Positions 7,654 to 17,181 of a stretch of 36,257 bases of DNA are shown piece after piece. The first letter of the stretch is position 1. The number at the start of each line of letters is the position of its first letter. The stretch is from positions 1 to 36,257 of the forward strand of contig JAJZSW010000019.1 in assembly GCA_021849505.1 (NCBI GenBank), written 5' to 3'. Under the pieces are notes generated by a model. The model worked only from the letters and a program-made list of their open reading frames with translations. It had not been told where the DNA came from and did no database searches. The DNA comes from Pseudomonadota bacterium. GTDB taxonomy: Bacteria > Pseudomonadota > Gammaproteobacteria > Burkholderiales > Rhodocyclaceae. The translations under genes and the position numbers were made by a program.

Positions 7654-9446
7654 ATACCCGCTTCCAACTTCCTGTGGCGGTTTTCGTCGTCGCCCTTGCG
7701 CTGGTGCCGCCCTTCATGTCGGATTACCACGTCACCCTGCTCAGCTACATCGGCTTGTATGCGCTCGTGGCACTCGGCCTGGTGCTGCTGACCGGTGTTG
7801 GCGGCCTGACCTCCTTCGGCCAGGCGGCCTTCGTCGGCCTTGGCGCCTATGCGACCGCGGTGTTGACGACAACGGCCGAGCTGCCCGCCTGGCTGGAGCC
7901 CTTCGCCAATCCGTGGGGCGGGCTGCTCGTCGGCCTGTTGGTCACCGCGCTGGTGGCCTGGCTGCTCGGGCTGCTGACGCTGCGCCTGTCCGGCCACTAT
8001 CTGCCGCTCGGCACCATCGCCTGGGGCATCTCGCTTTACTTCCTGTTCGGCAACCTCGCCTTCCTCGGTGGGCATACCGGCATCGGCGGCATTCCGCCGC
8101 TTGTCGTCGCCGGCTTCGAACTGCGCGATGGCCGCCATTATTATTATCTGATCTGGACGGTGCTGCTGGCGGCGGTGTGGATCACCGCCAACCTGCTCGA
8201 TTCGCGCGCTGGCCGCGCCATCCGTGCGCTCAAGGGCGGGGCGGTGATGGCCGAGGCGATGGGCGTCGATACCGCCCGCGCCAAGATCGTCATCTTCGTC
8301 ATCGCCGCGCTGTTCGCCGCCCTGTCCGGCTGGCTTTACGCCCACCTGCAGCGCTTCGTCAATCCGACGCCCTTCGGCCTGCACATCGGCATCGAGTACC
8401 TGTTCATGGCGGTGATCGGCGGAGCGGCCCACGTCTGGGGCGCGCTAGCGGGTGCGGCGGTGATCACGGTGCTGAAGCAATGGCTGCAGGGGATCCTGCC
8501 CCAATTGTTCGGCGCTTCGGGCAATTTCGAGGTGATCGCCTTCGGTTTGCTGATGATCGTCGTGCTGCACCGCGCGCGCGAAGGCCTCTGGCCGCGGCTG
8601 GCGCGGTTGGTCCCCGCCTCAGGGTGCCGTCCCGCCAGCGCCGACTTTCAGGCCGAGCCGCTGGCGCGCCGTCCGGTGCCGGCACCGGGCACCCCGCTGC
8701 TCGAAGTGAACGATGCGGTCAAGAAATTCGGCGGACTGGTGGCCAACGACCGGATGAGCCTGGCGGTTGCCGCCGGGGAAATCCTCGCCCTGATCGGACC
8801 GAACGGCGCGGGCAAGTCGACCCTGTTCAACCTGATCACCGGCGTCGATCCCCCCACCAGCGGCGCGGTCCAGTTCCTCGGGCGGCGCATCGATGGCCAG
8901 AGTTCGCGCGCCATCGCCCGCATGGGCATGAGCCGCACCTTCCAGCATGTGCGCCTGCTGCCGGCGATGAGCGTGCTGGAGAACGTCGCGCTCGGCGCGC
9001 ACATGCGTGGCAAGCACGGCGTGCCGGCCGCGATGCTGCATCTGGAGCGCGCCGAAGAGTCCCGCCTGCTCGCCGAAGCCGCGCGCCAGTGCGAGCGCGT
9101 CGGACTGGGCGAGCACGTTCATGACGCCGCTGGTAGCCTGCCGCTCGGCAAGCAGCGCATCGTCGAGATCGCCCGTGCGCTGGCGGCCGATCCCTGCCTG
9201 CTGCTGCTCGACGAGCCGGCGGCCGGCCTGCGCTTCCTGGAGAAACAATCCCTGGCCGAACTGCTCCGGCAGTTGCGCGCGCAGGGCATGGGCATCCTGC
9301 TGGTCGAGCATGACATGGAATTCGTCATGGACCTGGCGGACCGCGTCGTGGTGATGGAATTCGGCAAGAAGATCGCCGAGGGCCTCCCGCGCGACGTGCA
9401 GAGCGACCCGGCGGTGATCGAGGCCTACCTCGGCGGAGTCGATTGA
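7650..9446 (+). CDS. livM-livG: Fused ABC permease/ATPase, LivM-LivG
   Basis: A single 598-residue protein joins the second permease subunit and the first ATPase of the importer. Residues 1 to about 320 are LivM-like: helices with [21 protein letters not shown], and the EAA-like loop [19 protein letters not shown]. Residues about 352-598 are a LivG-type ATPase: Walker [10 protein letters not shown] at 383-391, signature region [15 protein letters not shown], Walker [12 protein letters not shown], and the switch histidine in [10 protein letters not shown]. The start is GTG at 7650, overlapping the livH stop. The linker contains an exact reverse copy of the dispersed repeat (8626-8647, residues about 326-333). 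LivM-LivG fusions are known in proteobacteria; the repeat in the junction is the unusual part. livF follows one base after the stop. Confidence 0.93.
   Translation: MNTRFQLPVAVFVVALALVPPFMSDYHVTLLSYIGLYALVALGLVLLTGVGGLTSFGQAAFVGLGAYATAVLTTTAELPAWLEPFANPWGGLLVGLLVTALVAWLLGLLTLRLSGHYLPLGTIAWGISLYFLFGNLAFLGGHTGIGGIPPLVVAGFELRDGRHYYYLIWTVLLAAVWITANLLDSRAGRAIRALKGGAVMAEAMGVDTARAKIVIFVIAALFAALSGWLYAHLQRFVNPTPFGLHIGIEYLFMAVIGGAAHVWGALAGAAVITVLKQWLQGILPQLFGASGNFEVIAFGLLMIVVLHRAREGLWPRLARLVPASGCRPASADFQAEPLARRPVPAPGTPLLEVNDAVKKFGGLVANDRMSLAVAAGEILALIGPNGAGKSTLFNLITGVDPPTSGAVQFLGRRIDGQSSRAIARMGMSRTFQHVRLLPAMSVLENVALGAHMRGKHGVPAAMLHLERAEESRLLAEAARQCERVGLGEHVHDAAGSLPLGKQRIVEIARALAADPCLLLLDEPAAGLRFLEKQSLAELLRQLRAQGMGILLVEHDMEFVMDLADRVVVMEFGKKIAEGLPRDVQSDPAVIEAYLGGVD
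8626..8647 (-). repeat. Dispersed 22-bp repeat, copy 3 (in livM-livG linker)
   Basis: Exact reverse-orientation copy located at the boundary between the permease and ATPase domains. It is read as Arg-Pro-Ala-Ser-Ala-Asp-Phe, a different reading frame from the yidC and rsmG copies. Confidence 0.85.
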
Positions 9447-9447
9447 G

Positions 9448-10194
9448 ATGACGGACAACAGCAGCGAACCGATCCTCGAAGTGAATGACCTGTGCGTTTC
9501 CTACGGCAAGGTCGAGGCGCTGCACCATGTCTCTCTCAAGGTGCGGCCGGGCGAGATCGTCACCGTGATCGGCCCGAACGGCGCCGGCAAGACCACCCTG
9601 CTCTCGGCAATCATGGGCGTGCTGCCGTTCACCCACGGCGAAATCCGCTACCAGGGCGAGGCTAGCCGCCACATCGACATCGAGCAGATGGTCGCGCGCG
9701 GCATGACGCTGGTACCCGAAAAGCGTGAACTGTTCGGCGACATGAGCGTGGCGGACAACCTGCTGCTGGGCGCCTTCATGCGCCGGCGGCTCGGCTTCCG
9801 CGATGAGCGGGACACTCTCGAGAGGGTGTATGGGATATTCCCGCGCCTCAGGGAGCGCCATCAGCAGACGGCCGGCACCCTTTCCGGTGGCGAGCGGCAG
9901 ATGCTCGCGGTCGGTCGCGCCCTGATGGCCCAGCCGAAGATCCTGATGCTCGACGAGCCGAGCCTCGGCCTCGCGCCGCTGATCGTCCGCGAAATCTTCC
10001 GTGTCATCGGTGACCTGCGCGACCTCGGCGTCGCGATCCTGCTGGTCGAGCAGAATGCCCGCGCAGCCTTGCAGGTTTCCGATTACGGCTATGTCCTCGA
10101 AACCGGCGAGATCGCCCTCGCCGGGCCGTCTGACCAGCTCGAGGATGACCCGAAGGTGGTTGAAAGCTACCTCGGGTTGGGCGGCAAGCACTGA
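9448..10194 (+). CDS. livF: Branched-chain amino acid-type ABC transporter ATP-binding protein LivF
   Basis: Second ATPase of the importer, pairing with the LivG domain. The 248-residue product has Walker [10 protein letters not shown] (about residues 48-56), the LivF-typical segment MTLVPEKRELFGDMSVADNLLLGAF, signature LSGGERQMLAVGRALM, Walker B ILMLDEPSLGL and the switch histidine position occupied by Gln in LLVEQNAR, which is normal for LivF. The ATG at 9448 follows the livM-livG stop directly. It is the last gene of the transporter; a parS inverted repeat begins five bases after the stop and may also end transcription. Confidence 0.95.
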   Translation: MTDNSSEPILEVNDLCVSYGKVEALHHVSLKVRPGEIVTVIGPNGAGKTTLLSAIMGVLPFTHGEIRYQGEASRHIDIEQMVARGMTLVPEKRELFGDMSVADNLLLGAFMRRRLGFRDERDTLERVYGIFPRLRERHQQTAGTLSGGERQMLAVGRALMAQPKILMLDEPSLGLAPLIVREIFRVIGDLRDLGVAILLVEQNARAALQVSDYGYVLETGEIALAGPSDQLEDDPKVVESYLGLGGKH

Positions 10195-10198
10195 GATA

Positions 10199-10214
10199 CG
10201 TTTCACGTGAAACC
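10199..10214. promoter_or_regulatory. parS: parS site 1 (ParB-binding centromere sequence)
   Basis: The palindrome GTTTCACGTGAAAC (10200-10213) matches the conserved bacterial parS consensus TGTTTCACGTGAAACA in its 14 inner bases; the outer bases differ. ParB, encoded 3.4 kb downstream, would nucleate here. Location near dnaA fits origin-proximal parS sites. Confidence 0.9.
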
Positions 10215-10239
10215 CGGCAGCGCGGGTTTCACGTGAAAC
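10200..10239. terminator. 17-bp inverted repeat made of both parS sites
   Basis: The two parS sites face each other as arms of a larger perfect inverted repeat: 17 bases (10200-10216), a 6-base loop (10217-10222), and 17 bases (10223-10239), followed by ATTTT. Transcribed, this forms a strong GC-capped hairpin just after the livF stop and could act as its terminator. Terminator function is inference. Confidence 0.5.
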
Positions 10240-10240
10240 A
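10225..10240. promoter_or_regulatory. parS: parS site 2 (ParB-binding centromere sequence)
   Basis: A second GTTTCACGTGAAAC (10226-10239), here followed by the consensus outer A at 10240. Its centre is 26 bases from that of site 1, about two and a half helical turns. Confidence 0.9.
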
Positions 10241-10242
10241 TT

Positions 10243-10271
10243 TTGGCTGATCTTTTCTTCGGGGGTATGAT
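10243..10271 (+). promoter_or_regulatory. Sigma-70 type promoter of the mnmG-rsmG-parAB operon
   Basis: TTGGCT (10243-10248) and TATGAT (10266-10271) are spaced by 17 bases. The predicted start near 10278 gives a leader of about 46 bases. The promoter begins three bases after parS site 2, so ParB bound there could influence it. The -10 region also lies in a small GGGGG/CCCCC inverted repeat. Confidence 0.6.
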
Positions 10272-10296
10272 TCGCCCCCCTTCTTCCGAGTTCCTT

Positions 10297-10318
10297 GCCG
10301 TCTCGCCAGCGCCGACTT
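10297..10318 (-). repeat. Dispersed 22-bp repeat, copy 4 (before mnmG start)
   Basis: Reverse-orientation copy with one mismatch in 22 bases. It ends five bases before the mnmG ATG and fills the expected ribosome-binding site. Confidence 0.8.
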
Positions 10319-10323
10319 TTCCC

Positions 10324-12198
10324 ATGTTTTATCCCCACAGGTTCGATGTCATCGTGATCGGCGGCGGCCATGCCGGCACCGAGGCCGCCCTGGCGGCGGC
10401 GCGCATGGGCGCACAGACCCTGCTGCTGACGCACAACATCGAGACGCTCGGCGCGATGTCCTGCAATCCGTCGATCGGCGGGATCGGCAAGGGTCATCTG
10501 GTCAAGGAAGTGGATGCCCTGGGCGGCGCGATGGCGGCGGCCACCGACGCGGCCGGCATCCAGTTTCGCATCCTCAACGCCTCGAAGGGCCCGGCAGTGC
10601 GCGCCACCCGCGCCCAGGCCGACCGCTCCCTCTATCGCCAGGCGATCCGCAGCCGGCTGGAAAACCAGCCGAACCTGACGATCTTCCAGCAGGCGGCCGA
10701 CGACATCAGCGTGGCCGGCGATCGCGTCACCGGCGTGGTCACCCAGCTCGGCGTGCGCTTCGAAGCGGCGACGGTCGTCCTGACGGCCGGCACCTTCCTC
10801 AACGGGCTCGTGCATGTCGGCCTGGACAACTACCGGGCCGGCCGCTTCGGCGATCCGCCTTCCCTGTCGCTGGCCGCGCGCCTGCGCGAACTGCAGCTGC
10901 CGGTGGGGCGCCTGAAGACCGGCACGCCGCCCCGCCTCGACGGCAAGACCATCGACTTCGCGGTGCTGCAGGAGCAGCCGGGGGACACGCCGGTGCCGGT
11001 GTTTTCCTTCCTCGGCAAACCGGCGCAGCACCCGCGCCAGATTCCCTGCTGGATCACCCATACCAACCCGCGCACCCACGACATCATCCGCGGCGGGCTC
11101 GACCGCTCGCCGATGTTCACCGGCGTCATCGAGGGCGTCGGCCCGCGCTACTGTCCGTCGATCGAGGACAAGATCCACCGTTTCGCCGGCAAGGACAGCC
11201 ATCAGGTCTTCCTCGAGCCCGAGGGGCTGGACACCCACGAGTACTACCCGCAAGGCATCTCGACCAGCCTGCCTTTCGACGTGCAGTTGGCGCTCGTGCA
11301 TTCGATCCGCGGCCTCGAGCATTGCCATATCACGCGGCCGGGCTACGCGATCGAATACGACTACTTCGATCCGCGCGCGCTCAAGGCGACGCTGGAGACC
11401 CAGGCCATCGGGGGCCTGTTCTTCGCCGGCCAGATCAACGGCACCACCGGCTACGAGGAAGCCGCCGCGCAGGGCCTGCTCGCGGGGCTCAACGCGGCCC
11501 GCCAGGCGCGCGGCGAAGCAGGCTGGTGGCCGCGCCGCGACGAAGCCTACCTTGGCGTGCTGGTCGACGACCTGATCACCCGCGGCGTCTCGGAGCCCTA
11601 CCGCATGTTTACCAGCCGCGCCGAATACCGCCTGAGCCTGCGCGAGGACAACGCCGATTTGCGGCTGACCGAGGCGGGCCACCAGCTCGGACTGGTGGAC
11701 GCCGAGCGTTGGGAGGCATTCAATCGGAAACGGGATGCCAGCGCCGCCGAGGTAGAACGCCTCAAGGGCACCTGGATCAACCCGAACGTCGTGGCGATGC
11801 ACGAGGTGGAAAGGGTGCTGGGCAAACCCATCGAGCGGGAATATTCACTGTTCGACCTGCTGCGGCGGCCGGAGGTCGATTACGCCAGCCTGATGACCCT
11901 GCCCGGGGCGGGTGCGCCAATCCAGGGTGCCGATGTCGTCGAGCAGGTCGAGATCCAGGCCAAGTACCACGGCTACATCGAGCGCCAGAAGGAAGACGTG
12001 GCGAAGATGGCGCAACAGGAAGGCACGCCGATTCCCGCCGACCTGGATTATTCGATGCTCAACGGGCTGTCTTTCGAAGTGCGCCAGCGGCTCGCCCAGC
12101 ACCGGCCGCAGACCGTCGGTCAGGCGAGTCGCATCCAGGGCGTCACCCCGGCGGCGATTGCCGTGCTGCTCGTCCATCTCAAGAAATTGCGCGGATGA
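10324..12198 (+). CDS. mnmG: tRNA uridine-5-carboxymethylaminomethyl(34) synthesis enzyme MnmG
   Basis: MnmG is the FAD-dependent partner of MnmE in wobble-uridine modification. The 624-residue product (family about 630) begins [22 protein letters not shown], where GGGHAG is the dinucleotide-binding motif. [22 protein letters not shown] follows near residues 50-71, and [11 protein letters not shown] and [22 protein letters not shown] are further family signatures. The ATG at 10324 is chosen because it gives the conserved N-terminus; an in-frame extension upstream would translate the dispersed repeat. It overlaps rsmG by four bases (ATGA). Confidence 0.97.
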   Translation: MFYPHRFDVIVIGGGHAGTEAALAAARMGAQTLLLTHNIETLGAMSCNPSIGGIGKGHLVKEVDALGGAMAAATDAAGIQFRILNASKGPAVRATRAQADRSLYRQAIRSRLENQPNLTIFQQAADDISVAGDRVTGVVTQLGVRFEAATVVLTAGTFLNGLVHVGLDNYRAGRFGDPPSLSLAARLRELQLPVGRLKTGTPPRLDGKTIDFAVLQEQPGDTPVPVFSFLGKPAQHPRQIPCWITHTNPRTHDIIRGGLDRSPMFTGVIEGVGPRYCPSIEDKIHRFAGKDSHQVFLEPEGLDTHEYYPQGISTSLPFDVQLALVHSIRGLEHCHITRPGYAIEYDYFDPRALKATLETQAIGGLFFAGQINGTTGYEEAAAQGLLAGLNAARQARGEAGWWPRRDEAYLGVLVDDLITRGVSEPYRMFTSRAEYRLSLREDNADLRLTEAGHQLGLVDAERWEAFNRKRDASAAEVERLKGTWINPNVVAMHEVERVLGKPIEREYSLFDLLRRPEVDYASLMTLPGAGAPIQGADVVEQVEIQAKYHGYIERQKEDVAKMAQQEGTPIPADLDYSMLNGLSFEVRQRLAQHRPQTVGQASRIQGVTPAAIAVLLVHLKKLRG

Positions 12199-12812
12199 AG
12201 CTCGCAGAGGGAATCGCCGCATTGGGCCTGGCCTTGCCGTCGGGCACCGCCGACAAGCTGGCGGCCTATCTGGCGCTGCTGGCGAAATGGAACAAGGTGT
12301 ACAACCTGACATCGATCCGGGATCCGGAAGAGATGATCACCCATCATCTGCTCGACTCGCTGGCCGTGCTGCCCATTCTGCAAAAGTCGGCGCTGGCGGG
12401 ACGGCAGTTCGCGCTCGCCGATGTCGGCAGCGGCGCCGGTCTGCCGGGTCTGGTGTTGGCCATTGCCTGTCCCGACTGGAAGTTGACTTCGGTGGAGGCG
12501 GTCGAGAAAAAAGCCGCATTCCAGCGCCAGGCGAAGATCGAGCTGGAACTCGCCAATGTGAGCATTCACTGCGGCCGTGTCGAGGCGCTGCAAGAGAAGT
12601 TCGATGCCGTGATCTCGAGGGCTTTCGCGAGCCTTGCGGGCTTCGCCGAGCATGCGGGACATCTGTCGGATTGCCTGTGGGCGATGAAAGGCGGGTATCC
12701 TGCCGACGAAATCGCTGCCCTGCCCGCCGGCTGGCGGGTGGTGGCCAGCCATGAATTGCACGTTCCCGGCCTGGTGGCCGAACGCTGCCTGCTGCAACTG
12801 GAGAGAAACTGA
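12195..12812 (+). CDS. rsmG: 16S rRNA (guanine-527-N7)-methyltransferase RsmG
   Basis: RsmG (GidB) methylates G527 of 16S rRNA using S-adenosylmethionine. The 205-residue product has the family opening ([28 protein letters not shown], about residues 31-58), SAM-binding [17 protein letters not shown], and [13 protein letters not shown] dispersed-repeat copy (12384-12405, exact) encodes Lys-Ser-Ala-Leu-Ala-Gly-Arg at residues 64-70, between the LDSLAVLP helix and the SAM motif. From memory of the family, homologues have a shorter connection here, so this looks like an in-frame insertion in a permissive loop. The downstream half, with KGG and a C-terminal LERN, appears intact, so the enzyme is probably functional. 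Confidence 0.95.
   Translation: MKLAEGIAALGLALPSGTADKLAAYLALLAKWNKVYNLTSIRDPEEMITHHLLDSLAVLPILQKSALAGRQFALADVGSGAGLPGLVLAIACPDWKLTSVEAVEKKAAFQRQAKIELELANVSIHCGRVEALQEKFDAVISRAFASLAGFAEHAGHLSDCLWAMKGGYPADEIAALPAGWRVVASHELHVPGLVAERCLLQLERN
12384..12405 (+). repeat. Dispersed 22-bp repeat, copy 5 (in rsmG)
   Basis: Exact forward copy inside rsmG, contributing seven residues just before the SAM-binding motif without breaking the frame. Confidence 0.85.
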
Positions 12813-12814
12813 GA

Positions 12815-13600
12815 ATGCACATTTTCGTGATCGCCAACCAGAAAGGCGGGGTGGGCAAGACCACGACCGCCGTCAACCTGGCTGCCGCGCTGGCCCAGGC
12901 CGGCCAGCGCACCCTGCTGGTCGATCTCGACCCGCAGGGCAACGCGACCATGGGCAGCGGCATCGACAAGCGCACGCTCGGTGCGTCGGTCTACCAGATG
13001 CTGCTCGGCCTCGCGACGCTCGCCGAAGTGCGCGTCACCTCACCGAGCGGCAATTACGCCGTGCTGCCGGCGAACCGCGAACTGGCCGGCGCCGAGGTCG
13101 AGCTGGTCGATCTCGAGCGCCGCGAGCAGCGCCTCCGCCTGGCCCTGGCGCGGCACGCCGCCGAATATGACTTCGTCCTGATCGACTGCCCGCCCTCGCT
13201 GTCGATGCTGACCCTCAACGGCCTGTGCGCCGCACATGGCGTCATCATTCCCATGCAATGCGAATACTATGCGCTGGAGGGCCTGTCCGACCTGGTCAAC
13301 ACCATCAAGCAGGTGCACCGCAACCTCAATCGCGACCTGCGCATCATCGGCCTGCTGCGCGTGATGTTCGACCCCCGGTCGACGCTGGCGAACCAGGTCT
13401 CGCGCCAGCTCGAGGAACACTTCGGCGACAAGGTGTTCAAGACGCTGGTGCCGCGCAACGTGCGGCTCGCCGAGGCGCCGAGCTACGGCATGCCGGGAGT
13501 GCTGTTCGACAAGAATGCCAAGGGTGCGCAGGCCTATCTCGCCTTCGCGCGCGAGATGATCGAGCGCGTCGGCACATGGAGCAAGGAGCAGGCAGCATGA
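12815..13600 (+). CDS. parA: Chromosome partitioning ATPase ParA (Soj)
   Basis: ParA is a deviant Walker ATPase that binds DNA nonspecifically in its ATP form and drives segregation of ParB-parS complexes. The 261-residue product begins MHIFVIANQKGGVGKTTTAVNLAAALA with the deviant Walker A KGGVGKTT (residues 10-17), then LLVDLDPQGNAT, and FVLIDCPPSLSMLTLNGL as Walker B. The length and absence of an N-terminal HTH place it with chromosomal Soj proteins. It lies two bases after rsmG and overlaps parB by four bases. Its cognate parS sites are at 10199-10240. Confidence 0.96.
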   Translation: MHIFVIANQKGGVGKTTTAVNLAAALAQAGQRTLLVDLDPQGNATMGSGIDKRTLGASVYQMLLGLATLAEVRVTSPSGNYAVLPANRELAGAEVELVDLERREQRLRLALARHAAEYDFVLIDCPPSLSMLTLNGLCAAHGVIIPMQCEYYALEGLSDLVNTIKQVHRNLNRDLRIIGLLRVMFDPRSTLANQVSRQLEEHFGDKVFKTLVPRNVRLAEAPSYGMPGVLFDKNAKGAQAYLAFAREMIERVGTWSKEQAA

Positions 13601-14451
13601 TGCAACGCAAGAAGGGACTCGGCCGCGGCCTCGACGCGCTGCTCGCCGGCAATGATGACGTCATCGAGACGGACCGGCAGCGGCAAGCGACGCTGGCGAT
13701 CGGCGACCTGCAACCGGGCAAGTACCAGCCGCGCACGCGCATGGACCCGGGCTCGCTGGAAGACCTCGCCGCCTCGATCAAGGCGCAGGGCCTGATCCAG
13801 CCGATTTCGGTACGCCCGATTGCCGGGGGACGCTACGAAATCATCGCCGGTGAACGGCGCTGGCGCGCCTCGCAGATCGCGGGTCTGACCGAAGTGCCGG
13901 TGCTGATTCGCGAGATCCCTGACGATGCCGCGCTGGCCATGTCGCTGATCGAAAACATCCAGCGCGAGGATCTCAATCCGCTCGAGGAAGCGGCCGGGCT
14001 GCAGCGGCTGATCGACGAGTTCGGCATGACGCACCAGCAGGCGGCGGATGCCGTCGGACGCTCCCGTTCGGCGGCTTCGAACCTGCTGCGCCTGCTCCAG
14101 CTGGCGAAGCCGGCGCAGGACCTGCTGATGGCCGGCGATATCGAGATGGGTCACGCGCGCGCCATTCTCGCCGCGCCGAAGAGCGATCAAGGCCGGCTGG
14201 CGGCCGAAGTGGCCGACAAGGGCTGGTCGGTGCGTGAGACGGAAAAGCGCGTGGCGCACGAACTCAATCCGCCGGCCCACAGGCCGGCGGCGGAAAGAAA
14301 CCGCGATCTGGTGCGGCTCGAGGAGGATCTGGCGGACAGCCTGGGTGCCGCCGTGAAGCTTTCCGCCAACCGCAAGGGCGCAGGCAACATCAGCATCCGC
14401 TTCACCAGTCTCGATCAGCTTGACGGCATTCTCAGGCGGCTGCAGGGCTGA
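13597..14451 (+). CDS. parB: Chromosome partitioning protein ParB (Spo0J)
   Basis: ParB binds parS, spreads as a CTP-dependent clamp and is moved by ParA. The 284-residue product has the N-terminal [12 protein letters not shown] ParA-interaction segment (residues 5-16), the CTP-binding core with LIQPISVRP and GERRWRA (box II, about residues 86-92), [14 protein letters not shown], and an HTH ([22 protein letters not shown]) for parS recognition. The C-terminal dimerisation domain includes [11 protein letters not shown]-like sequence ending LRRLQG. The start is ATG at 13597, overlapping parA; a second ATG at 13600 is an alternative. Confidence 0.96.
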   Translation: MMQRKKGLGRGLDALLAGNDDVIETDRQRQATLAIGDLQPGKYQPRTRMDPGSLEDLAASIKAQGLIQPISVRPIAGGRYEIIAGERRWRASQIAGLTEVPVLIREIPDDAALAMSLIENIQREDLNPLEEAAGLQRLIDEFGMTHQQAADAVGRSRSAASNLLRLLQLAKPAQDLLMAGDIEMGHARAILAAPKSDQGRLAAEVADKGWSVRETEKRVAHELNPPAHRPAAERNRDLVRLEEDLADSLGAAVKLSANRKGAGNISIRFTSLDQLDGILRRLQG

Positions 14452-14636
14452 GCGGGTTTTCGCACGATTTATATAGAGCGAAATAATGTTGCATGGTGTG
14501 TTATTGATTAGACACGCATGCCAGCCCACTCTATATTCGCTCGCGTTGTGCTGGATTGTGCATCGCGCCAACTTGGAAACAAGTTGGTGATAAAATAACA
14601 AGATGTTCAGTAGAGAATAACTGATAGCAGGGCGAC
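14452..14636. other. parB-atpI intergenic region, AT-rich leader
   Basis: This 185-base gap is clearly more AT-rich than its surroundings and must hold the ATP synthase operon promoter. TATATA-like and TAAAAT sequences (14591-14596) are present, but no -35/-10 pair is convincing. A perfect hairpin lies at 14568-14587. Confidence 0.5.
14568..14587. promoter_or_regulatory. Perfect hairpin with GAAA loop upstream of atpI
   Basis: CCAACTTG and CAAGTTGG form an 8-bp perfect stem around GAAA (a GNRA-type tetraloop on the plus strand), 49 bases before the atpI start. It may be a stable leader hairpin if transcription starts upstream, or an operator-like palindrome. Confidence 0.5.
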
Positions 14637-14972
14637 ATGTACAAGACGCTCCTGTTACAGGGCTTGGCGATCCTTGCGGTAGCGGCAGTTGCCGGATTGC
14701 TGGGTGGGGAGGTGGCGGCGCAATCTGCCTTGATCGGCGGCGCGGCCTACTTGGTTCCCAATCTGCTGTTCGTATTGCGTTTGCGATGTGCAGTTGCAGC
14801 GCGAGAAACTGGGGCAGTGGGATTCATGATCGGCGAAGCCGTCAAGTTGTTCGCCGTGATCGCGTTGTTGCTGATCCTGCCGCGCCTGATGGAAGTGAAC
14901 TGGCCGGCGCTGATTGCCGGGCTGTTCACCGTGTTGCTTGCGAACCTGTTTGCCTTATTGCTGAAGACTTGA
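14637..14972 (+). CDS. atpI: ATP synthase assembly protein AtpI
   Basis: AtpI is a small membrane protein that aids c-ring assembly of the F1Fo ATP synthase. The 111-residue product has four hydrophobic helices (residues about 4-20, 26-45, 68-85, 87-109) and resembles the betaproteobacterial AtpI/Zn-binding-type family with the segment ALIGGAAYLVPNLLFVLRL. It is the first gene of the atp operon, seven bases before atpB. Assignment depends partly on position because the family is weakly conserved. Confidence 0.85.
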   Translation: MYKTLLLQGLAILAVAAVAGLLGGEVAAQSALIGGAAYLVPNLLFVLRLRCAVAARETGAVGFMIGEAVKLFAVIALLLILPRLMEVNWPALIAGLFTVLLANLFALLLKT

Positions 14973-14976
14973 ATAG

Positions 14977-16116
<1,140 letters not shown>

Positions 16117-16161
16117 GCGGCTCCCCCTTTCCGTTCAACTGACGCTGAAGGAGCGAGAACC

Positions 16162-16632
16162 GTGAATCTGAACGCAACGCTATTCGCCCAGCTTGTTGTG
16201 TTCTTCATTCTGGCGTGGTTCACGATGAAATTCGTGTGGCCGCCCATCATGAAGGCGCTCGACGAGCGTGCGTCCAAGATCGCCGATGGATTGGCGGCCG
16301 CGGACAAGGCGAAATCCGACTTGGTGCTGGCCGAGCGCCGGGCCACCGACGAGCTGCGCAAGGCGCGCGAGTCTTCCAATGAATTGCGCGCCGGTGCCGA
16401 GCGCCAGGGTGCGCAAATTCTCGACGAAGCCCGTGCCGAAGCGGCCCGCATCATCGCCGCTGCGCGTACCGCCGCCGAAGGCGAAGCCGAGGTGGCCGCC
16501 CAGCGCGCCAAGGAAGCCCTGCGCGATCAGGTGGCTTTGCTGGCCGTCGCCGGTGCCGAGCAGATCCTCCGCAAGGAGATCGATGCGGGCAAGCATGCCG
16601 ATCTGCTCAACCAGCTGAAGGCGGAACTGTAA
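16162..16632 (+). CDS. atpF: F1Fo ATP synthase subunit b
   Basis: Subunit b is the peripheral stalk. The 156-residue product begins [40 protein letters not shown], the usual membrane helix and hinge, followed by a long Ala/Glu/Lys/Arg-rich helix. Start is GTG at 16162 with AAGGAGCGAG upstream. It is five bases before atpH. Confidence 0.97.
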   Translation: MNLNATLFAQLVVFFILAWFTMKFVWPPIMKALDERASKIADGLAAADKAKSDLVLAERRATDELRKARESSNELRAGAERQGAQILDEARAEAARIIAAARTAAEGEAEVAAQRAKEALRDQVALLAVAGAEQILRKEIDAGKHADLLNQLKAEL

Positions 16633-16637
16633 CCATC

Positions 16638-17171
16638 ATGGCCGAGAACGTCACCGTCGCACGCCCCTATGCCGAAGCCGCTTTCGAGCTGGCCAAGGCG
16701 GGTGGCGCGCTGGCTGCCTGGCAAGCCGCACTCGAACGCATGGCTGCTGCGGCCGTCGATGCCCGGATGGTCGAGTGCATCGCCGATCCGCGTGTCGCGC
16801 CCACGGCACTGAACGAACTGCTACTCGGTGTGGCGGGTGACCTGTCCCCCGAACAGCGCAACTTCGCCAGCGTCCTTGTCGACAACCGGCGTCTGGGTGT
16901 GCTGCCGGAAATCAGCCGGTTATTCACCATGCTGAAGAATGCCCAGGAAGGCATGCGTGAGGCCGTGGTGAGTTCGGCCTTCCCGATCGACGACGCACGT
17001 CTCGCGGCGCTGGTGGCCGATCTGGAAGGCAAGTTCGGCTGCAAGGTGAAAGCCACCGTAGAAATCGTGCCGGAATTGATCGGCGGAGTCCGCATCGCCC
17101 TGGGCGACCAGGTGATCGACGCTTCCGTCCGCGGCAAACTGAATGCCATGGCGGCATCGCTCAAGAACTAG
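16638..17171 (+). CDS. atpH: F1Fo ATP synthase subunit delta
   Basis: Subunit delta joins the F1 head to subunit b. The 177-residue product begins [22 protein letters not shown], the family N-terminus, and ends with the conserved [34 protein letters not shown] region. Length matches the family. atpA starts 11 bases after the stop. Confidence 0.97.
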   Translation: MAENVTVARPYAEAAFELAKAGGALAAWQAALERMAAAAVDARMVECIADPRVAPTALNELLLGVAGDLSPEQRNFASVLVDNRRLGVLPEISRLFTMLKNAQEGMREAVVSSAFPIDDARLAALVADLEGKFGCKVKATVEIVPELIGGVRIALGDQVIDASVRGKLNAMAASLKN

Positions 17172-17181
17172 GAGTTTTTCC

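Noticed and set aside
6594-9446. A 950-residue livH-livM-livG protein
   Set aside because: The first third is an out-of-frame reading of livH; the fusion proper starts at GTG 7650.
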